In this document: in pieces, positions 47,901-59,900 of the stretch
How positions within the stretch are numbered: the stretch's first letter is position 1
Layout: the number at the start of each line of letters is the position of its first letter
Source: Stichopus chloronotus
Lineage: Eukaryota > Echinodermata > Holothuroidea > Aspidochirotida > Stichopodidae
Reading direction: 5' to 3'
Assembly: GCA_021234535.1 (NCBI GenBank)
Contig: CM037830.1
Location: 34,135,405-34,199,404, forward strand
DNA: 64,000 nt
The notes under the pieces: model-generated
Database searches by the model: none
Seen by the model: only the letters and a program-made list of their open reading frames with translations
Told to the model about the DNA's origin: nothing
Program-made: the position numbers and the translations under genes

Positions 47901-50900
47901 CACAAAAAAAGTTTCAAAGTTCATCCATTCTCCAGCAAAAGCAAGTTAGTAACCACGCCCTTGTGAATTCAAAGCTTGCATGTACCTACGATACGTCCTT
48001 GGAAGATTAGCACAATGTTGTCGGCACGCAGCTCGCTTCGATGTAGGGACCCTGATGTTCCTCCTGAGCATATTCTCCTACTTCGGAAGCAATTAACAAC
48101 AATTATTGATTGTCACAAAACCAGAAAGCAACCTCGCTTTCATGTCCTAGGGGATTTCAACTTTAGTAAAACCGATTGGACTATACTAGACTGAATAAAG
48201 ATAACGGGTTGTGTCTGACCAGTAGTTCTGGAAAATTGTTTTTGGATATCCTTAACGATTTTGCCGCTGACCAACTTGTTGACTTTCCCGCTAGACGTTA
48301 GAACACTCTTGGTTTAGTAGTTTCAAACTCCCCTAGCCAGTTTATTGAGATCCCTCCCTTGGACCCTTCTAGTGATCATGAGCGTATTTTTGGCAGATTT
48401 AGATGTTTCTCTCCAACTACTAGGCAACGCCGTAGGCTCATTTGGCAGTTTTCTAAGGGTGATTATGATGCTATGAGGAGCGATACCAGTGGCTTCACTG
48501 TAGGTTATTTTAACAGGAGGGGGGGGGGGGGCAGAACAACCGTTCAGTTGATGAGAATTGGCAGTTAGGTCTTCTTGAAAGAACTGTTAAGAAAAATGTT
48601 CCCACTAAAAAAGCTAGGGCCAAGACATCCCTGCCATGGGTTAATGACCACATTCGCAAATTGATCAGGAGAAGGGACAGGTTGCATGCTATTTATAAGA
48701 AAACTTAACCCAACATTCACAACAAATGGGCTGATTTCCGTTCGAGAATCAAGAAAGAAGTCCACATCTCGCATACTAATTACATCAACGGTATGATTGG
48801 AGATAAAAAGCGTGACACTAAAAATTTTTGGAGGTACATCAATGGCCAAAGAAAGGACAAACATGGTATTCCCTCATGCCCCCCCCCCCCCCTTAGGACA
48901 AATAGCAATTTAGCTATTACTGATTTGGATAAGTGTCTGTGCCTTCTATGCCCAGTTTACGAGTGTTTTTACCAAAACCCTGTTTGGCGCTATCCCAATC
49001 CGTAGACCTAATTTTAGTAGCATGGCCGATATCACCATATCCGACTATGGAGTTGAGAAACTACTAAAAGGCCTATAAATCAGAAACATGGCTGTGGGAC
49101 CAGATAATGCCCATCCTTGGGTCCCTAGTAAAGTTGCTTCGGATCTTGCTCCGATGTTAAGTCATCTGGATCAACAGTCCATGTCATATGGGCCTTTTCC
49201 CGCTGATTGGAAGAGGGCTAATGTTTGCCCTATTTACAAAAAGGACGATAGATCTGTTCCACGTAACTACCGGCCTGTATCGCTTACTTAAATATATCTG
49301 TTGTAAATTGTTAGAGCACATTATTACAAGTTTCAGCCTAATGGACTTTTTTCAGTCAAACAATACTCTTTCGAATGAGCAACATGCCTTCAGAAGGGTG
49401 CATAGTTGTGATACTCAGACTGGTGTCAATTATTGAAGACTGGGCTTTATCCCTGGACTTTCAAGCAGATTGATGTTTTTAGTTTGGATTTTGAAAAGGC
49501 CTTCGACACGGTGCCACGTGACTTGCTCAAAACCAAACTTTATAGTTTAGGTGTTTCTTCACAAGTTCTCAGGTGGGTTGATGACTTCCTCTCTGACCGT
49601 AAGCAAACTGTGGTTGTCAATGGTACTCGATTGGTGATGTGTCTGGTGTTCCTCAGGGTTCTGTTCTGGGACCTATTCTTTTTCTTGTTCACATTAATGA
49701 TATTGTTAGTGCTGCCACTTCCAACGTTAGGGATTTCGCTGATGATTGTGTTTCTTATCGAGTAATTGAAAATGCGAGGGATTGTCGTTTGCTTCAGGAT
49801 GACATTAATAATCTTGTTCTCTGGGCTAAAACTTGAGGTATGTGTTTTCAGTCTTCCAAATGTAATATTATTACTCTGACTAGGAAAACGAGCCCTGTCC
49901 CTTTTAATTATGCCTTGAATGGTGAGAAGTTAAGTAAAGTGGTTTCAGTCAAGTACTTGGGGGTCTGTATCACTACTTCACTAGTAATCTTAACTGGGAT
50001 AAGCACATTCAGGCTGTTTGTAATAAGGGCAACATAATATTAGGCATACTTCAAAGGAATCTGTCCTTCTGTTCTAGTGACGTCAGGATAGCGGCTTACA
50101 AAGGTCTTCGTCCTGTCTTAGAGTATACCATCAGTGTGTGGGATCCACACCAAACACATTTACAGGATAGCCTTGAGAGCGCTCAGAGGAGATCGGCTCG
50201 TTTCATCAGTGTCGATTTTTCTCGTGAGCCAGGGTCCATGACTTCTATTATGAAGGACATCGAGCTCCCTACGCTAATCGAACGTCGCAGGCAAAATAGG
50301 CGTATTCTTTTCACTAAAGGTTTCTTTGGTAAGGCTTACGGTATCCCAATGCACAGACTTGGGCATCCCTATCCGTAGAACTCGCGGAATGCATAACTTG
50401 CATTTGTGTCATATGTACTTTAGAAGTAACGGTAATACAAATTTAGTTTCTTGCCTAACACGGTTATTGATTGGAACAGTCTTCCAGCCGATCTTATTGA
50501 CAGTACCCAGGGAACAGAGACCCGGTCCAACTTATTACTAGCTTTGTTAGGGCCGACGCATGTGTGGTGAGGGAATGTCCGATCGACGGATGTATCACCG
50601 TTTCCAGAAAGAAGAAGATATAGACATTCTTACATTACGGATACGCCATCCAAAATCAGGATTAGGGTTACGGAAGGGTTAGGAAATGAAAGTCTCCCCT
50701 GCGTGGATGGAACATGAACGTTATACCGGTGTAAATTTAGGAGAGTATACTTCTGAAGCGTCGCATGATTAGAATGTCAGCATTTGATGGGTCATTCTCC
50801 ATAACAAGCGTGATGACTGTGAAGCAGATTATGTTAGTATAGGCCATTGCTACCTTATACCCAGGTTTCCATTGTGTATACTTGCCAGATCGACACAAAC

Positions 50901-53900
50901 GCGTCGTTAATTAAAGCATCACTGTGATTGGACAAAGCCTAAACTGCATTTATGAATAATCGATTGCATGGTGCTAACACTGGAGTATGAGTTGTGCTAG
51001 CAATCGCATGGTAATCTATCTGTGATTTTTCGTCAGTGTTTCAGGTAAGAGGAAGTAGGGGAAAATATCACGTGTTACAAAATCTGAAAATAAAATATGC
51101 ATTACGGTAATCTTCCAGATGTTTGAATAAGAAATTGTCTCGACATTTTTGATGTCCATTTTAGAATCAGACTCTTCAAGAACGCTAAGCCGTCAATCAC
51201 TGTCACTTGAAATCAAACAAATCAATGGGGCATGAATATGAGTATTCATGTATTCAAAATGGCTTTTTATGTGTCTTTTAGTGGCTATAACATACGTGAC
51301 CTTCAGTGGCAAATTATGGCAAATTTTCTACGCACATTCCGGCTGTAACACATCAGAAGTACAACACAATTAAGGCACGCGCATAAGCGGACGCGGGAAA
51401 TGTCGAATCATCACCGCACAAACGAGTAACAAAAAAAATTCGTTAAGGAAAGGAAAATGTTATTTTTTATCACGACTTTCGACTTACTGGTTACAAATTG
51501 TAGTTACTGAGATCAGATGTGTCACACTGTACCATACACCCCAAAAATTACCACAAAACTCCCCAACTTTTGTCGAGTAACTGAAATGCATCAAACTAAT
51601 GCTTAGGGCATAAGTAAATTTAAGCAGAAACTGTAGAATTCAAATGGAACTATATTCCATTATACCAGTGTACCAACATATGGGCTACCAACTGGCCGAA
51701 GTCTGCGGCTGAATGTGTGAGATATCGGAAAGCAGTATTGTGACCCAAATTCGAGCGGCATGCTCGGAAAACGACTACCCTACCGCTGAGAAACGAGTAT
51801 ACCAAAAAAGGTCCTTGAGGAGTAACGTTATTATTCCAAAACCGAGGGAATTACTGTTGGTGGATCTATGATCAAATTCATTCGCACAATTATTATGTGG
51901 AGGTGTTAGTTTGAACTAAAAGGGCGGGACACAAATTGTTGACGACAATACGCCATCTTCCGCCCAGATTCCTTCACACAAAGAGATTCAGGTTCGCTGC
52001 ACCGGCTACTGATGGGTTTCGCCTGCTCAGTTTGTAGATTATTGTAATTATTTACATAAGTTATGCTCAAATCGAACGTTGACTATACTGGTAGGATAAA
52101 GACGAGCAACTCTCAATATGGCAGCCTACGGTACCTCTACGTTATAGCGTATATACTTATACAAAACGGTGCACAGCAACAATGTTGACTCTACTGTATA
52201 AAGCTGTGCAGTGTCTATAGATTTGTGTTTGCTCCCTTTGCGTCCTGACTTTGTTGCTGGTGAAATACAAAATGAAGTCTCATGTAAGTCTAAAACAGTT
52301 GACCTCGAATGCGTTCACAACATGCCACATTGTTTACATGGGCAATGACTAAGTAAAACTAGAACTGCATTTGCCTGCGAATACGGAGAATTGTAATGCA
52401 CAGTAGGCAAGTCCTTGTTGCTGCGAGTAAGCCACTTTTAGTGGATCTACTCCACATAGGAGTAGCCTTTTGGGCTGGGGGGAGTGCCGTTTCCTGTAGG
52501 CCCCTTTCTCAATCCAATGATTTGATATTACACAGGACGAAACAGCAATTCCATTGAATCTCTCTCATATGGTTGTAAAACTGCTGACGCTTATCGTTAC
52601 TATATATGTTGCACAAGACTGAACTGCTTGAGTTTTTAAGTACTGCTGTACATTGTACTGTATATTTGTCAAAACTGGCTTTCTGTTTCACCACTGAAAT
52701 GGAATATGAGAGCAGTACATGATTCCGTTCAAGGACGCCACACTGTACCCACTAAGGCAGTGAAGCAGTAGGCCTACACGATTCTGTGACACCATATTAA
52801 ACACAATGGCGCCGTATTGAACACCAATTTGGGAACAATGATTGATACTCCAGGTTTATCACCTCATTGGAAAAAGGCCGAATCACATTTCATTTCATTC
52901 TCTGGAAACTTATCCGCAGGGGTCTCTCATCACTTTAACTCCTTAAATCGTTCTTGTAGTTATAGCATTTGCTTTTCCTCAGTATATTTTGGTTTGAATG
53001 CGGCCATATCTCGCACTTACTGCTTTTGTTAAAAGTGGGGGGGGGGGGGTGTTCATATGAGCTATATTATATTACGCGCAGGAAAGGCGTCCTGAGCCCT
53101 ACAAAGCTCAACAAAAGAATTTGGCAGTCTACCGATAATGACAAGAATTAAGTGAGAACCCACTTTCTTTTGCATCACGAAATTAGTTTTTTAAAGTTTC
53201 TGTAAAATGACGTAATACACATAATTTATGTTCTTCCTTTCGTGTTTTAGTAAGTGTATATGTGGGCGAACATGGAGGACTGGAGGGGCGAACAGAGTGC
53301 ATTTTAAGGCAATCAGTTATGGAACGCCAAAAGGGCCACAACATATGATGATGATATCATTTGCTACGTTGTTGTACCGAAAATATATTTTCGGTACAAT
53401 GACATAACATTTTGATATAATGACGTATACTTTCGATATACAGTCGTAGACGTATATCGTGGGTAACAGACGTATATTGTGGGTATATAGACGTATATTT
53501 TCAGTACAACAACGTAACAAATGATATCATCATCGTATGCTATGGCCCTTTTGGCGTTCCACAATCAGTGACCTTGACAAGGCTTACGTTTAGAGTTAAA
53601 TTCGTTCGAATAACAGATGTCACTCGCCCATTTATCGTGCAAATAGATCTTTCTATTAGCACAACAGAACAAGGTCAGTGTCTCGTTGTGGGCCAACGAT
53701 GCAAGGAGTTGGCAATATAATAAATGTGTTCCTATCCTCAGCTACATGGGACTACCCATCGAGACATTCCTATCACAAACTGTGCTTCATAACACAAATC
53801 AACAAAACAAACAGCCAGCCCTTAACTTACCATCTGACAGGAACACGAATAAATGTGTTTCATTGACACTGCTCTGCCACACCGACAATTCAAGTGCTCC

Positions 53901-56900
53901 GAAGCGCGACATGGAAGCACTGTATGGGGATCATTGTCTCAGTTAGATACAGTTACAGTAACCTTTCCAGCAAGAAATGCTAAAGTGCAGTAACTCATCA
54001 CCCCAAGCTCTACTTTTGGCTTCCGGATAGTAGAATTCCCAACTGGTTCCACTCCTTGATGGACAGCAAATTTGAAAGATTCAGAGTGCCTCATATTACA
54101 CATTGTACATAGGAATCAATTGTTTCGATTGCACACGTGGAAGAATTTTAGGCAGGTTGTGGGAGGGACTACACGTAAGTGGTTGGGAAAATTAAGACTG
54201 TATAGAATGATGAGTTTTTGTACTTAATGATCTTGATTTTCAATGCATAGGCCATACATGTCCTGATAAAGAGAAACAAACCTGGTAACCAAATCTTAAA
54301 GGAATTCTCCACCATCGCTTCTTATGTCTCTTATAAAGATGCAAACATTACTGTAGATAAGTCATCGTTCTCATTTCGAGGAAATATCTCAAATAATTCG
54401 CAAAATGAATTATTTTTGTAAATATTCGATGTACGAGCCTGTTGCTAGAAATCAATCGGTTGTGACGTAGTGCCGACAAATCTGGATTGAACATTGCCCT
54501 TGATTTTAGCTCGAGTTGTGGGTTACAGTACTGTTCTAATCTCTTATTTGGTGATAAAACCTTGTTTCACCGGGGAGTGGCACAGACCTACCTTTGAAAG
54601 CATTGTTCGGAGCTACCTAATTGTTTAAGGATTGGTTAACTTAAAGGACGTTGGTCTGTGAATGATATTGAATTGGTACCGACGAATAAAGGATAGAAAT
54701 ACCTTTGAGCTAATTACACAGCTTACCTTCTCTTGGTTTGGTGAGTCTTAAAGTATAAGAAGCAATTAAATTGTCCATCACAATAACAGCTCCGCTGTTT
54801 CATGCGCTTAGTAGGTTAGTATCTTATGGAAGTACCTTACTGAAAGTATATTATCAAGAGCAGACCCCATTCATAGGGTTTTCATAATCTCTGAACGAAA
54901 CAGTTTTTGCGTCCAAGACCTTGCCAGAAACAGAAAGAGTGCAAAAAATGGAAAACGGTTTTTGTCGGTTCTACGTCACACACTTTCAGGCTCGTGCTGA
55001 AGCCCAACTTTCAAGGCGTTTTTTTTTTTTTTTTCACATCTAAGGAAGCTTCCTCTGGTAAAATAATCTTTAACTGATAGTTCAACGGTAAAGAATCTCA
55101 TATATTATATAATTTTTTTTGGTGGAGAATTCCTTTACACATTTTCTCTCACAATCTGTGGTCAGTATGTATCATCCATAGTATAGATATACAAACGTTG
55201 AAGTATCGTCAGTAAAATAATATGCTATAGACAATGTTCAAAACACACTTGTTAAGTCCGTTACAATAAGGACCAAAAAAGTCAACAACTCCCACTGGTG
55301 TGCTCGGACTCTTCGTGTGTACATACGAACCATTTGAACCATTTTTAATAGGCCAACATAGCCCGCTATCACATAGAGATGTTGCAGAGCGTCAAGACTT
55401 GGAAAATAACCATTTGTGCATCAGGCCTGATCCATCATCATAGGTTCAATCTGTTTGTTACCAAAGTTTAACTTGAACTAATGTATGGTTTAATTAAAGT
55501 GACCAATAGGAGGAACATTAATTCCAAAATTGTATTGATATCAATGATGTGTTAAAGCAGGATATGAGTGTACAAACTGTACACCAATAGACTGGCTGTA
55601 CTTTTCATGGTTATAATAACTACAGTACTGTGGTCTGTTCATCCGAAAATGGCCAAATTTCCACAAGTGATGCTTATACATCAGTTTCGTGGTTGTTACT
55701 CACATTTGAATACCGTATATTTCACTCAGGAACCGGATCGGTTAACATTTTAGTCGAAAATGCTGTTCTTTTCAACAGGAAATAAACTCTAATTAATGAA
55801 ATTTATCTTCAAAGAAATATGACCTAGATGTTGTTTTCCAGGTTGGTAGCAAATGGTTTTTCAGCACATCCTTTATATTGTAATTGTCATAAAACTTTGT
55901 GTTGATGAGGGATGCAAAACTTTGAATCCCACAGATCAGATATTTAACTCTTCACAACTTTGTGTTGCTTGGTCCGGGATAAGAATCACATTTTCTCTTC
56001 ATGATAGGTTCTAACGTGAGAAAGGGGAAGCGGTTTAGGTTTATGGTTGCGGCTGATTTCATAATAATTAATGACCTCTAAGAGGACTTGGCTTTCTTTC
56101 TCCTTTTGTTTTTTGTTCTTCTGTCCCCTCTACGTGCGACATTCAATACTCAAGAGGACAGTGCTCTATTCAGGAATTCCGCCAGAAACTCAAACAAAAA
56201 AGATGGAGGAATTTCTTTCTGTTTATCTTAGATTCAAAATTGGCGCTGTCTTTGGCGAAAGTTACAAGTGGGTTTTACGGTGACAAAGGGTTGATTCCAT
56301 TCCCGTATAAGGTGCAATTTGAAGTCCATCAACGGACATGTAATTACATGGCCGTTGGTAGATAACCCCCTTTTGACTGCCAAAAGATTTCATGAGATGT
56401 TCTTTAAATCTGTCTGGGAAACGTCTACTTGTTTCTCCGACGGAAATAGAATTACCGTCAGGACAATTGATTTCATAAATTACGTCGGAGAAAGTCAAAC
56501 GGGGGTTACCTATCAATATTGTAGACAGAACAATCACTCCCTCCCACAGTTTCCCTCCAATTGTAGTATTCTTGGCAACGAGTCCAATTTCTATAGGCGA
56601 TAAATAACGGAGAACGTAACAATCAAGGCAAGCGTATCATTCCTTAACAATGACATTGCCAGCCATCCACTAGAGCTATTCTGACTGCGTGCACTGCATT
56701 TCTTTTCAATTGTGCTTCTCTATCCTTTTATTCACATTGTTTTGCTTTCACCTCGTTGGGGTTTCTTGTCTCCTTAGTATAATTATTACATTCTCCCTTA
56801 GGATGGTCCCTTGAGTGGACTGAAATGTAGCATCATGTCACTAAAATTAGCCGCTCTTCTCTGTGGACCACACCAATATTGTTCTGATTTCTTTATGCAC

Positions 56901-59900
56901 AAGCACATACATGAAATGTTGCATAGCATGTCAATCACTCTTAACCATTTAACTATTGAATGTCTGACTGCTGAATGTTAAAAACCAATGTAGCTATAAA
57001 TACTGTCTGCAAGAACTTGAAAAATGTCCTCTTAGTATTTTGAAGCACCACCGGATATCTCGCAGCGCCACGAGACTAATTGAGATGTGCCATATAAACT
57101 AATTTGTGGATCAGTCAGGACCGGGTCCTGCTGGGATCTGTCTGGAGTGTATCTCTGTGTGTGGTGCACTATACCAACGCAGGACCTTAGACCACAATGT
57201 TCGACTTGACTGGAGTAATTGGTGCTTGTGTAATAGGACTAATACTATGATAATTGCTGGAGAAGGTTGACTGCAATTGTTCACCGATGACAAGAATCCT
57301 ACCTCCAGTGTTCCTCCCTAATTAGTTGAGGTCAATCTCTGTAATTTCTAGGTTGTGGTCCAAAGATCGTGTGGCCGCAATAAGTTGCAGCTCCTAACCG
57401 AAGCATGAGAAACCTTTGGCGAAGCAGGTTACCTTTCCTTGGTTGTTGTCCATACGTACCGTATATGCACAATCTTAACTGCAATGCATTGAGACAAAAT
57501 GTTTGTGAACGTTCTTCTTGTGGCGCGTACAACCAAAATCATAACGGCCAAGGCCCGTAACCTGGTGAACCAATTTACGGTATACTTGTCCCTGACAATG
57601 AATTCCAAAGGGGTGGGGGTGGGGGGCAAAAATGGGGTTTTGGGGCCACATGTGACATTTTTTCCACCTCCAAAAATCATGAAGAGACTTTTTAGACGGG
57701 CTTGTCCCTGAATTCCCCACGCCCCACACACCTACCTAGTGATGTAGAAAGACAAATTAACAGAGCAAAAAGTTATTTTGTTGTCCATACTTGGAAATGA
57801 AAGTTTTGATTCTTGCACTTTTTCTTTGTTTCGATGATTGACATAAAGGGAATTGCAGTGGAACATTCATGAGTGATTTCATGGGCGTAGCTATTTATTC
57901 AAACGCGTGAAACGACAGGCAAAATATTCTAGTCACTTAAGAGACCAAACGTATGGTGATTTATTTAAAGTGTTTGTCGACTACCGAACATTACAATGGG
58001 TTCAAATTTGCAGGTAAAATGTTTGTCTTTAATACTTACAACTTGCACAAAATAGTCTGCTCCGAAGTTTTATTTGCACCTGGTGAAAGTTCACCGTATT
58101 TTTTACTATTACTACTTAAGTGTTTTACAACACAGTAACTTTGGTACCGATCCATTTGAAGGTCAAATTAATATACTTAGCAGAAAAACAATGCACGCCA
58201 ATCTCACTGTGTAACCATCAGTCGCGTAGCAAGAGGGTAGACAGGGTGGACAATTGCCATTTTTCCAGGGGCCCCGAAGGTTCAAGGGGCCCCCAAGTTC
58301 CCAACTAAATGAGCGAGAAAAGAACCAGAAATAGTGGATTTCAGATTTCATTATTTGGGGGCTCCTTGCTGCCTCTTGTCCACGGGTCCCGACGTTATTG
58401 CTACGACACTGACAACCATTACTGTACGTTAAGCTGTTGGTTTAGGGTCTCCCACGGAGGCTTAAAAATTGAATATGTCGGTACTATGGATATTGTTGAA
58501 TATCAATATCAGTATTCAGTGTGCGTAAAAAAGTCATGTTTATTTTCAGGGGGGCAAATTTGTGACACTTTGTGTGTCACCCTGTCAATCAAAACCAACT
58601 GTAAACAGAATTAACAAATTTACATTTTTTTATTTAAATCTTCAGTCGTGTGTATAAGCCTCCTAAATGTGCTTTCGTTTGATGGAGCCTGGTGGCAAAC
58701 CAACAGAACCAGATGTAAACTTTAAATGTCTCAGCTGTATAGTATTGGTCACCGGATGTATTGGAAACCAAACATACCCCCACCTACCCCCTCTGCAAAC
58801 AAAGTAATATATCCAAAGGACGACTGGTGTACAGTTCCACGTTCAAAAATACTGCATTAATTCAATCACAGAGCGTTCAAGGGAGACAAGAATGTTTCAC
58901 CAAAGCAAACTGGATTGTGGGAATACGCGTAAAAACATGGCGGCCTATTAATGTAAGCCATATCCATGAGTTGACCGCTTCGGCTGAAAGCAACAAGAAT
59001 AAATACTACTCAAGACGGTGTATAAACCTTTCTTTCCCCTATTTTTTTTTAAACAGATCATCAAAATGTGGGCATTATTTGTGTAGAGGTGGGTTTTTGT
59101 TGCTTTATGCACCCGGTGGGCAGCATCGTCTCAAGACCAGTAAGGACTTTCCACATGGAAGAGAGTTTGGCCATGTTGGAGAAGTCTATGGGCGTTACCG
59201 TGTTGATCACGTGTCTAAAAGTTGAAATTGTAACCAGATTTTGTACTCTTTAAGATAACGACATGAGTTGTTTTAAGCTATTTTTTTTTTCATTGTAAGC
59301 ACTTCATTAATATGTTGGCATTATTCGCGAAACAGCTACAGTATAGCTTTTAGTGCTTCATGCATCTGATTTGCAGCTTAGGCTCAAACCGCCGTAGAAT
59401 TGGACATGTGAGTATACAGTACATTTGTTCCTGCGGCGTGGTATACAGTAATTTACTTCCCTATTTTCCGTACCGGTGAATTAAAAGTTTCGAGAGCCGA
59501 GTTTGATAGAAATTTAGAAAATGACTGACAGCGGTCCCTAAAATAGATAGGCTATCGTATTTTAATGAGGAAACGTGACTTGCGTGCAAACCACAAACAA
59601 GCATTGGTAACAGCGACTGCATTTTGCCTTTGATTTGTAGACCAAAGTTGAAGCTACAGATCGGCGTCGAGTATATACAATTCGGCAGTCACGTGGTTCT
59701 CCAAAGACCAATTGACAACCGTTACGTCGTTGTTCTCGCCACCAAATTTAAGTTGTCATTCCCAAAATTTCATCAATTCTGCCGCAAAAAAACGGTATTA
59801 ATTTAAAATCCGTCCACCATCTCTAACCTATACAGCGGTGAGTAACGATAGAACATGACGCCTAACTAGTAAACAGTACAACACTTGTAGATGAACAACG

